The translations under genes and the position numbers were made by a program. Below the pieces are notes generated by a model, which was given only the letters and a program-made list of their open reading frames with translations, made no database searches and was not told the DNA's origin. Shown in pieces: positions 18,913-26,211 of a stretch of 64,000 nucleotides of DNA. Origin of the DNA: an uncultured Prevotella sp. (GTDB lineage: Bacteria > Bacteroidota > Bacteroidia > Bacteroidales > Bacteroidaceae); the NCBI GenBank assembly GCA_900316295.1, contig ONCJ01000001.1, positions 124,001 to 188,000 on the forward strand, in the 5' to 3' direction. Numbering within the stretch: the first letter of the stretch is position 1; each line of letters opens with the position of its first letter.

Positions 18913-19265
18913 GCATACATAATACATACATAAAAGGTACATAAAAGATACATAAAAGGTACATAACAACAAAGCACACATATTGAAAATCAAAAAGGGC
19001 CTTTTTGCAAACAAAAACGATAGGTTTTTACGATAAAAACGGCCCCTTTTCTCCTACAAAGCGTCCCACGTCAAAAGCCAAAGCAACCCGTTTTTACAAC
19101 ATACATCATTCATACATTTTTCCCATATCAAACCTTCATGTATGAATTATGTATCTTTTATGTATAGTTTATGTATGTATAATGTACCTTTATGTACCTT
19201 TTATGTATCTATTATGTATAGTTTATGTATGTATAATGTACCTTTTATGTATAGTTTATGTATGG
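18913..19265. repeat. Opposed arms of ATGTAYCTTT tandem repeats
   Basis: The left arm (18913-18969) reads CATAAAAGGTACATAAAAGAT and onward. The right arm (19138-19265) reads in the opposite orientation, with a 33-bp unit (TATGTATAGTTTATG...) at 19159-19191 and 19213-19245 and a partial copy at 19246-19265. Between the arms are the palindrome CAAAAAGG-G-CCTTTTTG (18991-19007) and GTTTTTA-CGA-TAAAAAC (19024-19040). Confidence 0.75.
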
Positions 19266-19599
19266 TTTTTGAACACATATATATCTTATTATCAACATAT
19301 TAACATCAAGATAATACGCATTTTATGTATGGTTATAACATTTTATATATATAAAAAAAACAAGCATCTATATACATTATACCCTACTCATAACGAGAGT
19401 AAAGCCTACTCTCACTCAGGTTACACGCTACTGGCACGCAGGTTACAGCCAAACGCCACTATCGTTGCGCCCTACTCATGCTGCCATTCGGCTGTATCTG
19501 TGGTATGATTACCGCACAACCTCACTATCGTTCCGCTGTATCCACGTTGGCATTTAGCCTCAACAGAGAACCGACCCCTGTTCACTTCGTGTCTCCTAC

Positions 19600-19632
19600 C
19601 ATGTGAACAGATGACGGTTCTGTGTTCACATG
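19600..19632. repeat. 10-bp-stem hairpin CATGTGAACA/TGTTCACATG
   Basis: Arms 19600-19609 and 19623-19632, 13-base loop containing GACGGTTCTG. The word GTTCTGT(GT)TCACA is also in the 83-bp repeat copies. It could end minus-strand transcription from the gene at 19680, but there is no T run. Confidence 0.5.
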
Positions 19633-19679
19633 TACCCTTGTTATAAAAAATTGAAATACTCGAAGAGCGGAGGACTGCC

Positions 19680-20393
19680 TTATTCCAAAATCCCTATCTT
19701 TTTGAGAAATGGAAGCATACGAGCAGCGTTGTACTTCTCTTCACCACCACTACTATCTTGTTTTTTGTTGAAATGACTATATTCATCAAGAAGTTCCTTT
19801 CTGCCAGCTAACAATCTTTTAGCATATTTATCATCAATACATTCTATCTTCCTTTCGTCAGACGAAACAATATACCACACTCGATTCTGTAATTGGCTCT
19901 CTTCTGACGCACGATCTATAGCACTAAAGTCTAACCCCCTAAGCTGCATATAATTAGTAATTCTACTGATATATTTTTCAGCAAAAAGCAAAGAACCATC
20001 CTTGCATTTTATTGCTTTGTCATAACCACCTCCAAAGCGAGCTCCACCATGCCGAAGCCCTCTAAGAGAAATATATACAGTATCATTGTACATCACGGCA
20101 AACGCTTTTTTCTTAAGCAACCTGGTCTGTTCATCAGATTCTGCCTCAAAAACATAGTCACCACCTCCAGACCATATTTTCGCACTCATTGAGCGGGTTC
20201 TACGAACAACATTCTCTATGACTATCCAATTGTTATTTTTATAATCAGAAAAACTCATACAGAAGCTCGCCGTCATGGGCTCAGTTACAATACGCTTATC
20301 ACTCTCTTCGTCTGTTTCTTGCGCATTTATTGTAAATGCAAAAGAAATCATCATAATTGTTATCAATAGCCCCTTTTTCATACTTTCTTTCAT
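19680..20393 (-). CDS. Secreted protein of unknown function
   Basis: I do not recognise this 237-residue protein. It has a signal peptide (MKKGLLITIMMISFAFTINAQ minus its last residue; MKK at 20381 is the likelier start) and a mature part with no membrane segment. A Gly-rich patch GLRHGGARFGGGYDKAIK (about residue 115) precedes the C-terminal half, which is rich in charged residues (AKRLLAGRKELLDEYSHFNKK). It lies between two copies of an 83-bp direct repeat, downstream of the Tae4-like cassette and on the same strand. That could make it a further immunity or cargo gene, but nothing in its sequence shows this. Confidence 0.6.
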   Translation of the reverse strand: MKESMKKGLLITIMMISFAFTINAQETDEESDKRIVTEPMTASFCMSFSDYKNNNWIVIENVVRRTRSMSAKIWSGGGDYVFEAESDEQTRLLKKKAFAVMYNDTVYISLRGLRHGGARFGGGYDKAIKCKDGSLLFAEKYISRITNYMQLRGLDFSAIDRASEESQLQNRVWYIVSSDERKIECIDDKYAKRLLAGRKELLDEYSHFNKKQDSSGGEEKYNAARMLPFLKKIGILE

Positions 20394-20422
20394 ATTTGTA
20401 TTTTTAATAAACTCCGTGTTAA

Positions 20423-20504
20423 AACGTTCATTCTGAACGCGGTTCTGTTCACACTAATTGTTCCTTTCCAACTACCCTGCGATGAGGAATTATAAACTGT
20501 CACC
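20423..20504. repeat. 83-bp direct repeat, copy 2
   Basis: Starts with CGTTC-ATTCT-GAACG and follows copy 1 (18699-18781) almost throughout. The two copies bracket the unknown secreted gene and the repeat patch. Confidence 0.8.
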
Positions 20505-20520
20505 TTGATTCATGATTCAC

Positions 20521-20664
20521 TTAAACATTTTCTCTGTCTTCATAATCCGACATTAGTTTACGAAGGGGCTCTGCATAATCCCATTGACTGTCATCGGCAT
20601 AGATTTCAAATTCTTTGTTTCTGACAAGTTCAAGCTCCCTGTCTATAGTAAAATAAGATATATG
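20521..20664 (-). pseudogene. Start-less gene remnant, 3' end only
   Basis: Reading on after the stop of the lipoprotein gene, in the same frame, gives about 47 codons of protein-like text: TIDRELELVRNKEFEIYA, then DDSQWDYAEPLRKLMSDYE, then a stop at 20521-20523. There is no usable start codon near its beginning. It looks like the C-terminal tail of a lost protein, perhaps another immunity-type gene. It could equally be an extension of the upstream gene in relatives, cut off by the TAA at 20665. Confidence 0.4.
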
Positions 20665-21345
20665 TTAATTCTTCCAATTCTTATTCTTCGGTTTAACTGA
20701 AAACACCAAATCACAATCAATTATTTCACTTGGATTTTTGGAGCTTTCTCTACTATTTTTATATTTTTCAACAGAACTCAAATCTACATATGTTATCATA
20801 TCACCTATAGAAAAACTTTCTATTTGCATTCCACTTAACAGTAACATTTGTTCAACTTTACTATAAAGAGCTGTCTGTTTGATAGTGTCTACTACCCTAT
20901 CATAATCCCTCAACGAATTTGCACGCCAATCAAGATCAAGTTTGTCAGTGACATCGATAGCGACTTCTGGAAAAATCAATATATGTATTCGAATTTGTGA
21001 GATATTTCCAATCTTATAGTGTGGAGGAAATGCTTCTATGCACCTGTGTATTACATCTATATTATCTATATCTGATGAATACTCATAATATCCATTAGAA
21101 CTGCTCCTATGCATAATCTTTCCTGACTTTGTAGATATAACTTTCACCATTACATGAGCATTGGACAGTTCATCAACGATGCATGAAAGTGCTGAAGTGT
21201 CATTCCTCGTAACCTCATAATACTCCCTTATTTTATCTGATATGGAATCTGAGACTATAATTTTATCACCACATCTAGGACTTGTAGTATGACAACCAGT
21301 CATTACAAGAGCACAAAATATAACTATATATTTGAACTTCGCCAT
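20665..21345 (-). CDS. Predicted lipoprotein, candidate immunity partner of the amidase toxin
   Basis: A 226-residue protein with a lipobox signal (FCALVMTGC, Cys18) and no recognised domain. Its start overlaps the end of the Tae4-like gene by 22 bp, so the two are translationally linked. Tae4 amidases attack peptidoglycan in the periplasm and their immunity proteins are exported. A small exported lipoprotein coupled to the toxin gene is therefore in the expected place and compartment. The role is inferred from this arrangement only. Codon use is AT-rich, as in the rest of the patch. Confidence 0.6.
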   Translation of the reverse strand: MAKFKYIVIFCALVMTGCHTTSPRCGDKIIVSDSISDKIREYYEVTRNDTSALSCIVDELSNAHVMVKVISTKSGKIMHRSSSNGYYEYSSDIDNIDVIHRCIEAFPPHYKIGNISQIRIHILIFPEVAIDVTDKLDLDWRANSLRDYDRVVDTIKQTALYSKVEQMLLLSGMQIESFSIGDMITYVDLSSVEKYKNSRESSKNPSEIIDCDLVFSVKPKNKNWKN

Positions 21346-22004
21346 AGGAATGTTTTTGTATTATGATACCTTTCTCCAGTATGAAATAAATAAGCATGCC
21401 CAATAGATGTACCATTACAAAAAATATCCATGTGACCCGAGACACCTCTTAGTCCAGTTTGATAAGTTATTCCATAATTTATAGATTTCCCTTTTGGAAC
21501 ATACCTTGGGGCACCAAACTCTTTTCTAAAATAATTATACATTTCTTTTGCACTTATGAAATAGTATTTACCGTCTGCACCTTTGTAGGTAGTAGGTAAT
21601 TTTGGTATTTTCCATCCAGCTTTATTTAATGAGTAGCTCAATCTTGCAGCACAGCCATTCTCGAAATTTTCAGGCGAACTTGCCGCCCAGTCACCTAAAG
21701 GGCCGCCTATTGCCGCATATAGCTCCTTAGGGGTTGGATAATCTTCCATACTTTTCTTGTAATTCTCATAAATTATTTTAGTATACCATTTTGTAAAACG
21801 GCGATGCATCAACTCATTGAACATCATTGAGTATGCTGCCGTTATGGCTCCATTGGCAAACTTGCCGCCACCAATCTCAGAGACCACACCGCCCAAGACG
21901 GCACTTGAGGCTATCTTTCCTGCCCTGCCAAGCTCGTTTCCAAACTTGTTGATTGCATACCCCCCTGCGCCAGAAACTGCTCCCATGATCAATCCATGAA
22001 GCAT
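21324..22004 (-). CDS. Tae4-family peptidoglycan amidase toxin with a polymorphic-toxin N-terminal stub
   Basis: 226 residues. Residues 118-135 (CAARLSYSLNKAGWKIPK) and 180-193 (YQTGLRGVSGHMDI) match the Tae4 type VI amidase pattern: catalytic Cys118 and His191, with GHAYLF following at about 202. Tae4 enzymes cut the D-Glu-meso-DAP bond. The first 67 residues are Gly/Ala-rich (GAVSGAGGYAINKFGNELG, EIGGGKFANGAITAAYSM), the style of linker that precedes C-terminal toxins in large Rhs-like proteins. An in-frame stop lies just before the ATG, so the parent protein is missing. It is an orphan cassette with its own promoter and a coupled lipoprotein gene downstream. Confidence 0.78.
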   Translation of the reverse strand: MLHGLIMGAVSGAGGYAINKFGNELGRAGKIASSAVLGGVVSEIGGGKFANGAITAAYSMMFNELMHRRFTKWYTKIIYENYKKSMEDYPTPKELYAAIGGPLGDWAASSPENFENGCAARLSYSLNKAGWKIPKLPTTYKGADGKYYFISAKEMYNYFRKEFGAPRYVPKGKSINYGITYQTGLRGVSGHMDIFCNGTSIGHAYLFHTGERYHNTKTFLWRSSNI

Positions 22005-22071
22005 TTCTTATCCACCAATTGTATTTTCTATCCCAAAAGTTATGCAAATCGTATGGACAACTTTTAACATG

Positions 22072-22102
22072 CAAAATTATACAAAGCAAAGCAAAGTACA
22101 AA
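22072..22102 (-). promoter_or_regulatory. Promoter of the Tae4-like cassette
   Basis: TTTG (22099-22102), a 19-bp spacer and TAATTTTG (22072-22079) on the minus strand. The spacer is built of three CTTTG-like pentamers. The start codon is 67 bp downstream. Confidence 0.7.
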
Positions 22103-22209
22103 ATATACATGAATTTATTTTTGGCTTTTAAATGTTATTGCCACTAGCATAGTGCAAACACCGATATAAAAGGGGTGAGCGCTGTGGCAATAAGGTGGCA
22201 AAGTGACAC

Positions 22210-23208
22210 TTAGCTACCATTTTTTCCGAACATCCGTTCGAGGTCGTTCTGAAGTCGTTGGAGGGGAGCGGAGTTGAAGAAGTCGCTGTTGCGACGGAGC
22301 ATCAGGGTGACATCGCCCTTGCTGTGGGTATAGCCAGAGAGTTCGTTATGACGCTGGGTGTAGTGAACCGCTCCACGATAGATCTCACGCTCGCGTTCGC
22401 GGATGAGGGCATCGCAAACCTTGGTGAGCATGGGGGTGACGACACCATCAAAAAGGTGATGGCCCTGGATGTAGAGATAGGTCTCTTGGGGTGTGACTCC
22501 TAACGTCTTGATCTCCTCTTTCAACCGCAGGTAGCTCTCTTTGGCATCGGGGTTTAGTCGCTGTAGCTGGCTGACTTTTGTCGCCACCTTGCGTCTGACG
22601 TTCTGGATGGCAAGCAGGGGGTTGTCAATACGGAAATTGCCAGTCTCCACGACTCTGTTAAAGTCGGTTATGGTGAAGTCGTGCCTTTGCTGGCGATAGT
22701 ACCAAATGTTCCATACGAACAACGGGAAGATGGCTTCGGAGTATAGTCGCAGATATTCCTGGAAGTCAAAGATGGCATGATCGTTGAGGGTCACTGACAC
22801 ACAGACGTTGTGCAGGCTGGGGGCATAGCATTGCAGATTTTCTATTGCGTAAGCATAGGTGTGGAAGATGTATGGATTGTCTATCACGTCGCACGACTGG
22901 GCTGTGGCTCCCTGCATAAGGTAGTCGTAGTCGGCATCTACGCATGCTATCATATTGGCTCCCACCCTGCCAGAGATGATATTCATCAGTACAGACTTCT
23001 TACCTCGTGCGAGACGTTTCTTCGAGGGTAGCATCACTTCAAAATAGCGATGTTGGTCCTCATAGTGGGACAGTATGGACCGCCAAAAGAATATGTCGTC
23101 ATAGCTCTCTACATATGCCACTATCTTCTGTCGTGCATGCTTGGACGACAGTTTGTTGGCGGCTGAGATATAGCCTGACGTGATATTGTCTCTTAAACGG
23201 CTGCTCAT
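22210..23208 (-). CDS. DUF4435 (TOPRIM-like) protein, PARIS AriB / OLD-type nuclease candidate
   Basis: 332 residues. The N-terminal half has the TOPRIM acid pattern: YVESYDDIFFW (Glu34, Asp37, Asp38) and ACVDADYDYL (Asp91, 93 and 95). This is the DUF4435 arrangement. The C-terminal half is helical and charged, with no motif I know. In PARIS defence systems a DUF4435 protein (AriB, a TOPRIM nuclease) is paired with an ABC-type ATPase (AriA). Here the ATPase gene is directly upstream (59 bp) on the same strand. Core-like neighbours and the short ATPase leave open a housekeeping role. Confidence 0.75.
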   Translation of the reverse strand: MSSRLRDNITSGYISAANKLSSKHARQKIVAYVESYDDIFFWRSILSHYEDQHRYFEVMLPSKKRLARGKKSVLMNIISGRVGANMIACVDADYDYLMQGATAQSCDVIDNPYIFHTYAYAIENLQCYAPSLHNVCVSVTLNDHAIFDFQEYLRLYSEAIFPLFVWNIWYYRQQRHDFTITDFNRVVETGNFRIDNPLLAIQNVRRKVATKVSQLQRLNPDAKESYLRLKEEIKTLGVTPQETYLYIQGHHLFDGVVTPMLTKVCDALIREREREIYRGAVHYTQRHNELSGYTHSKGDVTLMLRRNSDFFNSAPLQRLQNDLERMFGKNGS

Positions 23209-23225
23209 GGTTAATATGTCATTCT

Positions 23226-23270
23226 CACCCCCTTATTACTCACCTCCTTATTACTCACCTCCTTATTCAC
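23226..23270 (-). repeat. Three 15-bp repeats carrying AGGAGGTGA
   Basis: Three tandem copies of AGTAATAAGGAGGTG (minus strand, last one with one change) fill the gap between the ATPase and DUF4435 genes. Each has a Shine-Dalgarno-like core, but they lie 20-50 bp from the start codon. Confidence 0.65.
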
Positions 23271-24088
23271 ATATCCGTGATGTCGCTGACCTCGGTGACG
23301 TTGTCTTCCCATCCGTTCATGATGACGGCTGGTGAGTGGGTGGTCAGGAGTATCTGTACGTTAGGGTTGAGTTCGAGGATGAGGTCAAGGAGTCGCTGCT
23401 GCCAGTCTATATGGAGGCTTACCTCGGGTTCGTCCATGAAAAGTACGTAGTTCTCGTTGTTTTCCACGAGTACTGTGAGGAGTATGGCAAGAATCTGTTT
23501 CTCACCGCTTGAGAGCTGATAGGGCACGAGTGTCTCGCCTATCTGGGAGAAACGTATCTCGTTCTCGGTACGGATGATGGTCTTTCCCGTCTCGCTGAAC
23601 AGGTCGTCAATGATGTCCTGAAAGCGTCGCTTGGGTTCGGAGAGCTGTTGGGCAGCCTCAGCATTGCCTCGCTGCAGTTCAGCGATGATGCGGTTACCCA
23701 TGTTAACCTGATAGTCAAGGTACTTACGCTGCAGCTGATACAGCTGGAAATCGAGTGCCGAAGAGATGAGTGGATCGACGCGATTCACCGTTGCAAGGTC
23801 GAAGACTGGGCTGTCGAGCGAACGTATGATGTCGAGTCGTATGTGTGTGGCATTCTCTGGAGACGCCTTGATATGGACCCCCTTCAAGACGTGATTAACT
23901 ATGTCACCCGTATGGCTGACACTCTTTATCACCTTATTTAATATAGTGGTCTTACCTACGCCATTGATGCCACTAAGCACATTGACGTGGCGATCGAGAT
24001 TCCACACGATATGTTTCTTGCCCGACCAGAGCGAGTCAATCTCAATCTGTACAAGATAGTCAGCATATACCTTTCCGTCCATACTCAA
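23267..24088 (-). CDS. ABC-type AAA ATPase, PARIS AriA / OLD-like partner of DUF4435
   Basis: 273 residues with a complete ABC/SMC-type nucleotide site: Walker A GINGVGKTT (40-48), signature QLSSGEKQ (191-198), Walker B YVLFMDEPE (Asp219, Glu220) and switch His251 in LLTTHSPAV. It binds ATP and would control the adjacent TOPRIM protein. It is shorter than the AriA proteins I know of and has only a small helical insert between the ATP motifs (about 110-165). It lies 44 bp downstream of the SLC13 transporter gene, on the same strand. Confidence 0.8.
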   Translation of the reverse strand: MSMDGKVYADYLVQIEIDSLWSGKKHIVWNLDRHVNVLSGINGVGKTTILNKVIKSVSHTGDIVNHVLKGVHIKASPENATHIRLDIIRSLDSPVFDLATVNRVDPLISSALDFQLYQLQRKYLDYQVNMGNRIIAELQRGNAEAAQQLSEPKRRFQDIIDDLFSETGKTIIRTENEIRFSQIGETLVPYQLSSGEKQILAILLTVLVENNENYVLFMDEPEVSLHIDWQQRLLDLILELNPNVQILLTTHSPAVIMNGWEDNVTEVSDITDM

Positions 24089-24132
24089 AACTCACGACTA
24101 AAAACTATGCACTATGAACTATGAATTACACA

Positions 24133-25692
24133 CTACCCCATCACCCTGTTTACGACATACAGCACTATCGGGATAGTCACGATAGCTATGCCGATGAAGT
24201 CGATATAAACACCCGTCTTTATCATCTTAGTGATGGGAATGTAGCCACTGGCATAGACGATGGCATTAGGGGGAGTAGACACTGGCAACATGAAACCGAG
24301 TGACGACGAGAGGGCTACACCTACAGCTACAGGTATAGGGCTGAAGCCTGCCGAGACTGCAGCACCGATAGCCAACGGACCAATCATATTAGTGGCTGCG
24401 GTGTGGGATGTAAGCTCTGAAAGTAGCAGTGCCATCACACAGAAGACAGCAATAAACAGTATCTGAGGAGGATTGCCACCGAGACTATTGATGATGAGCT
24501 GGCCTATCCACTCTGACAATCCTGTGGAATACATCATACCTCCCATTGCCAAACCGCCGCCAAAGAGCAGCAGTGTGCCCCACTCTATTCCGCTGACTGC
24601 CTCGCGCCAGTTGAGTGTGGTCTTCTTGAATGTCTTGTCAACAGGCAGGAAGAACAACAGCAGGGCTCCCACCATAGCTACCGCCGACTCTGGCAGTATG
24701 GAGTTGTAAGTCTTCAGTAGTTCACTGTCGGCACCATAGCAGATGCTGATGATACCTGGTGTGACCCACAACACTACGGCTACGAGGAAGGCGAAGAGCG
24801 TGTTGCGCTGTGCCATAGTCCATTTGCCCAGACTGCTGACCTTCTCGGCAATGAGTTCCTTGGCGCCCTCGATATGGTCGATGTCAGCAGGGAACATACG
24901 CCAGAGCACGAAGTATGCGATGACGAAATAGCACACCATGGCTATTCCGCCCCATATCATCCACTGGAAGAACGACACATGGATATGGGCAAGTTCATCG
25001 AGGAAACCTAACATTATTATATTAGGAGGGGTGCCGATAGGTGTAAGCACGCCACCGATAGAACATGCGTATGCCGTCATGAGCATCAATCCGGTAGCAT
25101 ACTTATACGTACGCAGATTGATCTCCCTGCCTCTCACAACCATCATCTCACGTATGGCCTCGAGCAATCCTAGGGCTATCGGGAACATCATGGCAGCAGT
25201 AGCCGTGTTGCTAATCCATCCAGAACACAGCATACATGCCAATCCGATGGCAAGGAAGATGCGGCGAGGCGAGTCGCCCACCCACTTCATCGACATGATA
25301 CCATAGGCTATACGTTTGTCCAGTCCGTTGACCATCATAGCCTTGGCTATGACGAAACCGCCCATAAAGAGGAATATCATAGGATTGGAGAAGGCGGCAA
25401 AGGCTTCTTTCATCTTGACTATGCCTAAGACCACACACAACGTAGGACCAATAAGCGAGGTCACCGGGATGGGGATGGGCTCCGTAATCCACCACAATGC
25501 CACGAGTGTGACTACAGAGAGCAGATGATGGGCTTCAGGCGACAGTCCATTGATAGGTGTAATCCATATCAACAGCGCACAAATGGGCGCACAGATGGCT
25601 CCTATCAGTCTACGTCGCTTGTCAAATTGTGATTCTGGTACTGTGTTAGTCTTGTCCTTTGGTGCGACTTCCGCCACATTCTTGTTTTCCAT
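24133..25692 (-). CDS. SLC13 / DASS-family anion (dicarboxylate or sulfate) : sodium symporter
   Basis: 519 residues, about a dozen membrane segments. The two SNT-type signature regions are visible: WISNTATAAMMFPIALG in the first half and LTSHTAATNM with SSSLGFMLPVSTPPNAIVYASG in the second. WWITEPIPIPVTSL near the N-terminus is also typical of DASS carriers. Such proteins import C4-dicarboxylates, citrate or sulfate with Na+. The substrate cannot be told from sequence. It is the first gene of a run that continues with the ATPase/DUF4435 pair, and is divergent from the small protein gene at 25868. Confidence 0.92.
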   Translation of the reverse strand: MENKNVAEVAPKDKTNTVPESQFDKRRRLIGAICAPICALLIWITPINGLSPEAHHLLSVVTLVALWWITEPIPIPVTSLIGPTLCVVLGIVKMKEAFAAFSNPMIFLFMGGFVIAKAMMVNGLDKRIAYGIMSMKWVGDSPRRIFLAIGLACMLCSGWISNTATAAMMFPIALGLLEAIREMMVVRGREINLRTYKYATGLMLMTAYACSIGGVLTPIGTPPNIIMLGFLDELAHIHVSFFQWMIWGGIAMVCYFVIAYFVLWRMFPADIDHIEGAKELIAEKVSSLGKWTMAQRNTLFAFLVAVVLWVTPGIISICYGADSELLKTYNSILPESAVAMVGALLLFFLPVDKTFKKTTLNWREAVSGIEWGTLLLFGGGLAMGGMMYSTGLSEWIGQLIINSLGGNPPQILFIAVFCVMALLLSELTSHTAATNMIGPLAIGAAVSAGFSPIPVAVGVALSSSLGFMLPVSTPPNAIVYASGYIPITKMIKTGVYIDFIGIAIVTIPIVLYVVNRVMG

Positions 25693-25791
25693 AATTTAGG
25701 TTTTTTCTTTCTTGGATGTAAGAGAAAATAGATTGATTACTCATCTCCTTACAAAAAGTAGAGTTTTATTCAATATTGATGCAAAATTAAA

Positions 25792-25841
25792 TATTTTTTC
25801 CAATATAATCATCAAATAAAAAGAAAAAATTACTACTTTTG
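25792..25841. promoter_or_regulatory. Divergent -7 boxes between the SLC13 gene and the small protein gene
   Basis: TAATTTTG on the minus strand (25792-25799) points at the SLC13 gene; TACTTTTG on the plus strand (25834-25841) points at the gene at 25868. Neither has a clean -33 TTTG at the usual distance. Confidence 0.55.
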
Positions 25842-25867
25842 CAAAAAGTAATAATCTATTAAGCACC

Positions 25868-26185
25868 ATGACGAAAGCATTTGTAATCTTTGGTATCGTA
25901 TTTCTGATCGGAATACTTTTGGTAGTCTACAAGTATCAACATCGTAAGGATCTGCATGACGACGTAGACCTGTTGAAGAGTGTAATCAACCAGATTTTCG
26001 AGGAAGCCGAGACTCCTACCGTTTCTCAGAACAGGTTGATCAAGGGCTTGAAGCAACATCTTGGCATCAACGAGAAGATGGCTCTGAAGCTCATCGGCAA
26101 GGCTCGTCATGAGGAGTTGCTCGAGATAGAGTCGACTGACTTTAAGAAGATTGGAAAGATACAATACAAAAAGAAGTTTGAATAA
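25868..26185 (+). CDS. Small protein with one N-terminal membrane anchor
   Basis: 105 residues. An N-terminal hydrophobic helix (FVIFGIVFLIGILLVVY) anchors a cytoplasmic, charged helical part (DVDLLKSVINQIFEEAE and KQHLGINEKMALKLIGKAR). I know no family for it. A TACTTTTG box lies 26 bp before the ATG. The parC gene follows after 26 bp, and the pair is probably co-transcribed. The gap to parC contains a small hairpin, GGTCA-TACGC-TGACC (26187-26201). The frame is well supported by its promoter, although an antisense frame of similar length also exists. Confidence 0.7.
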   Translation: MTKAFVIFGIVFLIGILLVVYKYQHRKDLHDDVDLLKSVINQIFEEAETPTVSQNRLIKGLKQHLGINEKMALKLIGKARHEELLEIESTDFKKIGKIQYKKKFE

Positions 26186-26211
26186 GGTCATACGCTGACC
26201 AGTGGTTTTCT

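Larger units (their letters stand above)
18657..19679. other. 1-kb non-coding, repeat-rich patch
   Basis: No convincing gene on either strand. It holds one copy of an 83-bp direct repeat, two opposed arms of ATGTAC/ATGTAT repeats with palindromes between them, a more GC-rich stretch with repeated CACTATCGTT and GGTTACA words (about 19380-19560), and a 10-bp hairpin. Open frames here, such as the Met-Tyr-Leu-rich one at 19149-19508, are translated repeats. Confidence 0.7.

Noticed and set aside
18913-19265. Possible CRISPR array
   Set aside because: Units are short, imperfect, adjoining and in two orientations, with no unique spacers of constant length and no cas genes.
19149-19508. 119-codon frame beginning MYLLCIVYVC on the plus strand
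   Set aside because: It is the translation of ATGTAT/ATGTAC tandem repeats; the residues repeat with the DNA unit and there is no promoter or homology sign.
19680-22004. A type VI secretion locus
   Set aside because: Only a Tae4-like toxin cassette and neighbours are here; no sheath, Hcp, VgrG or PAAR gene is in the window.
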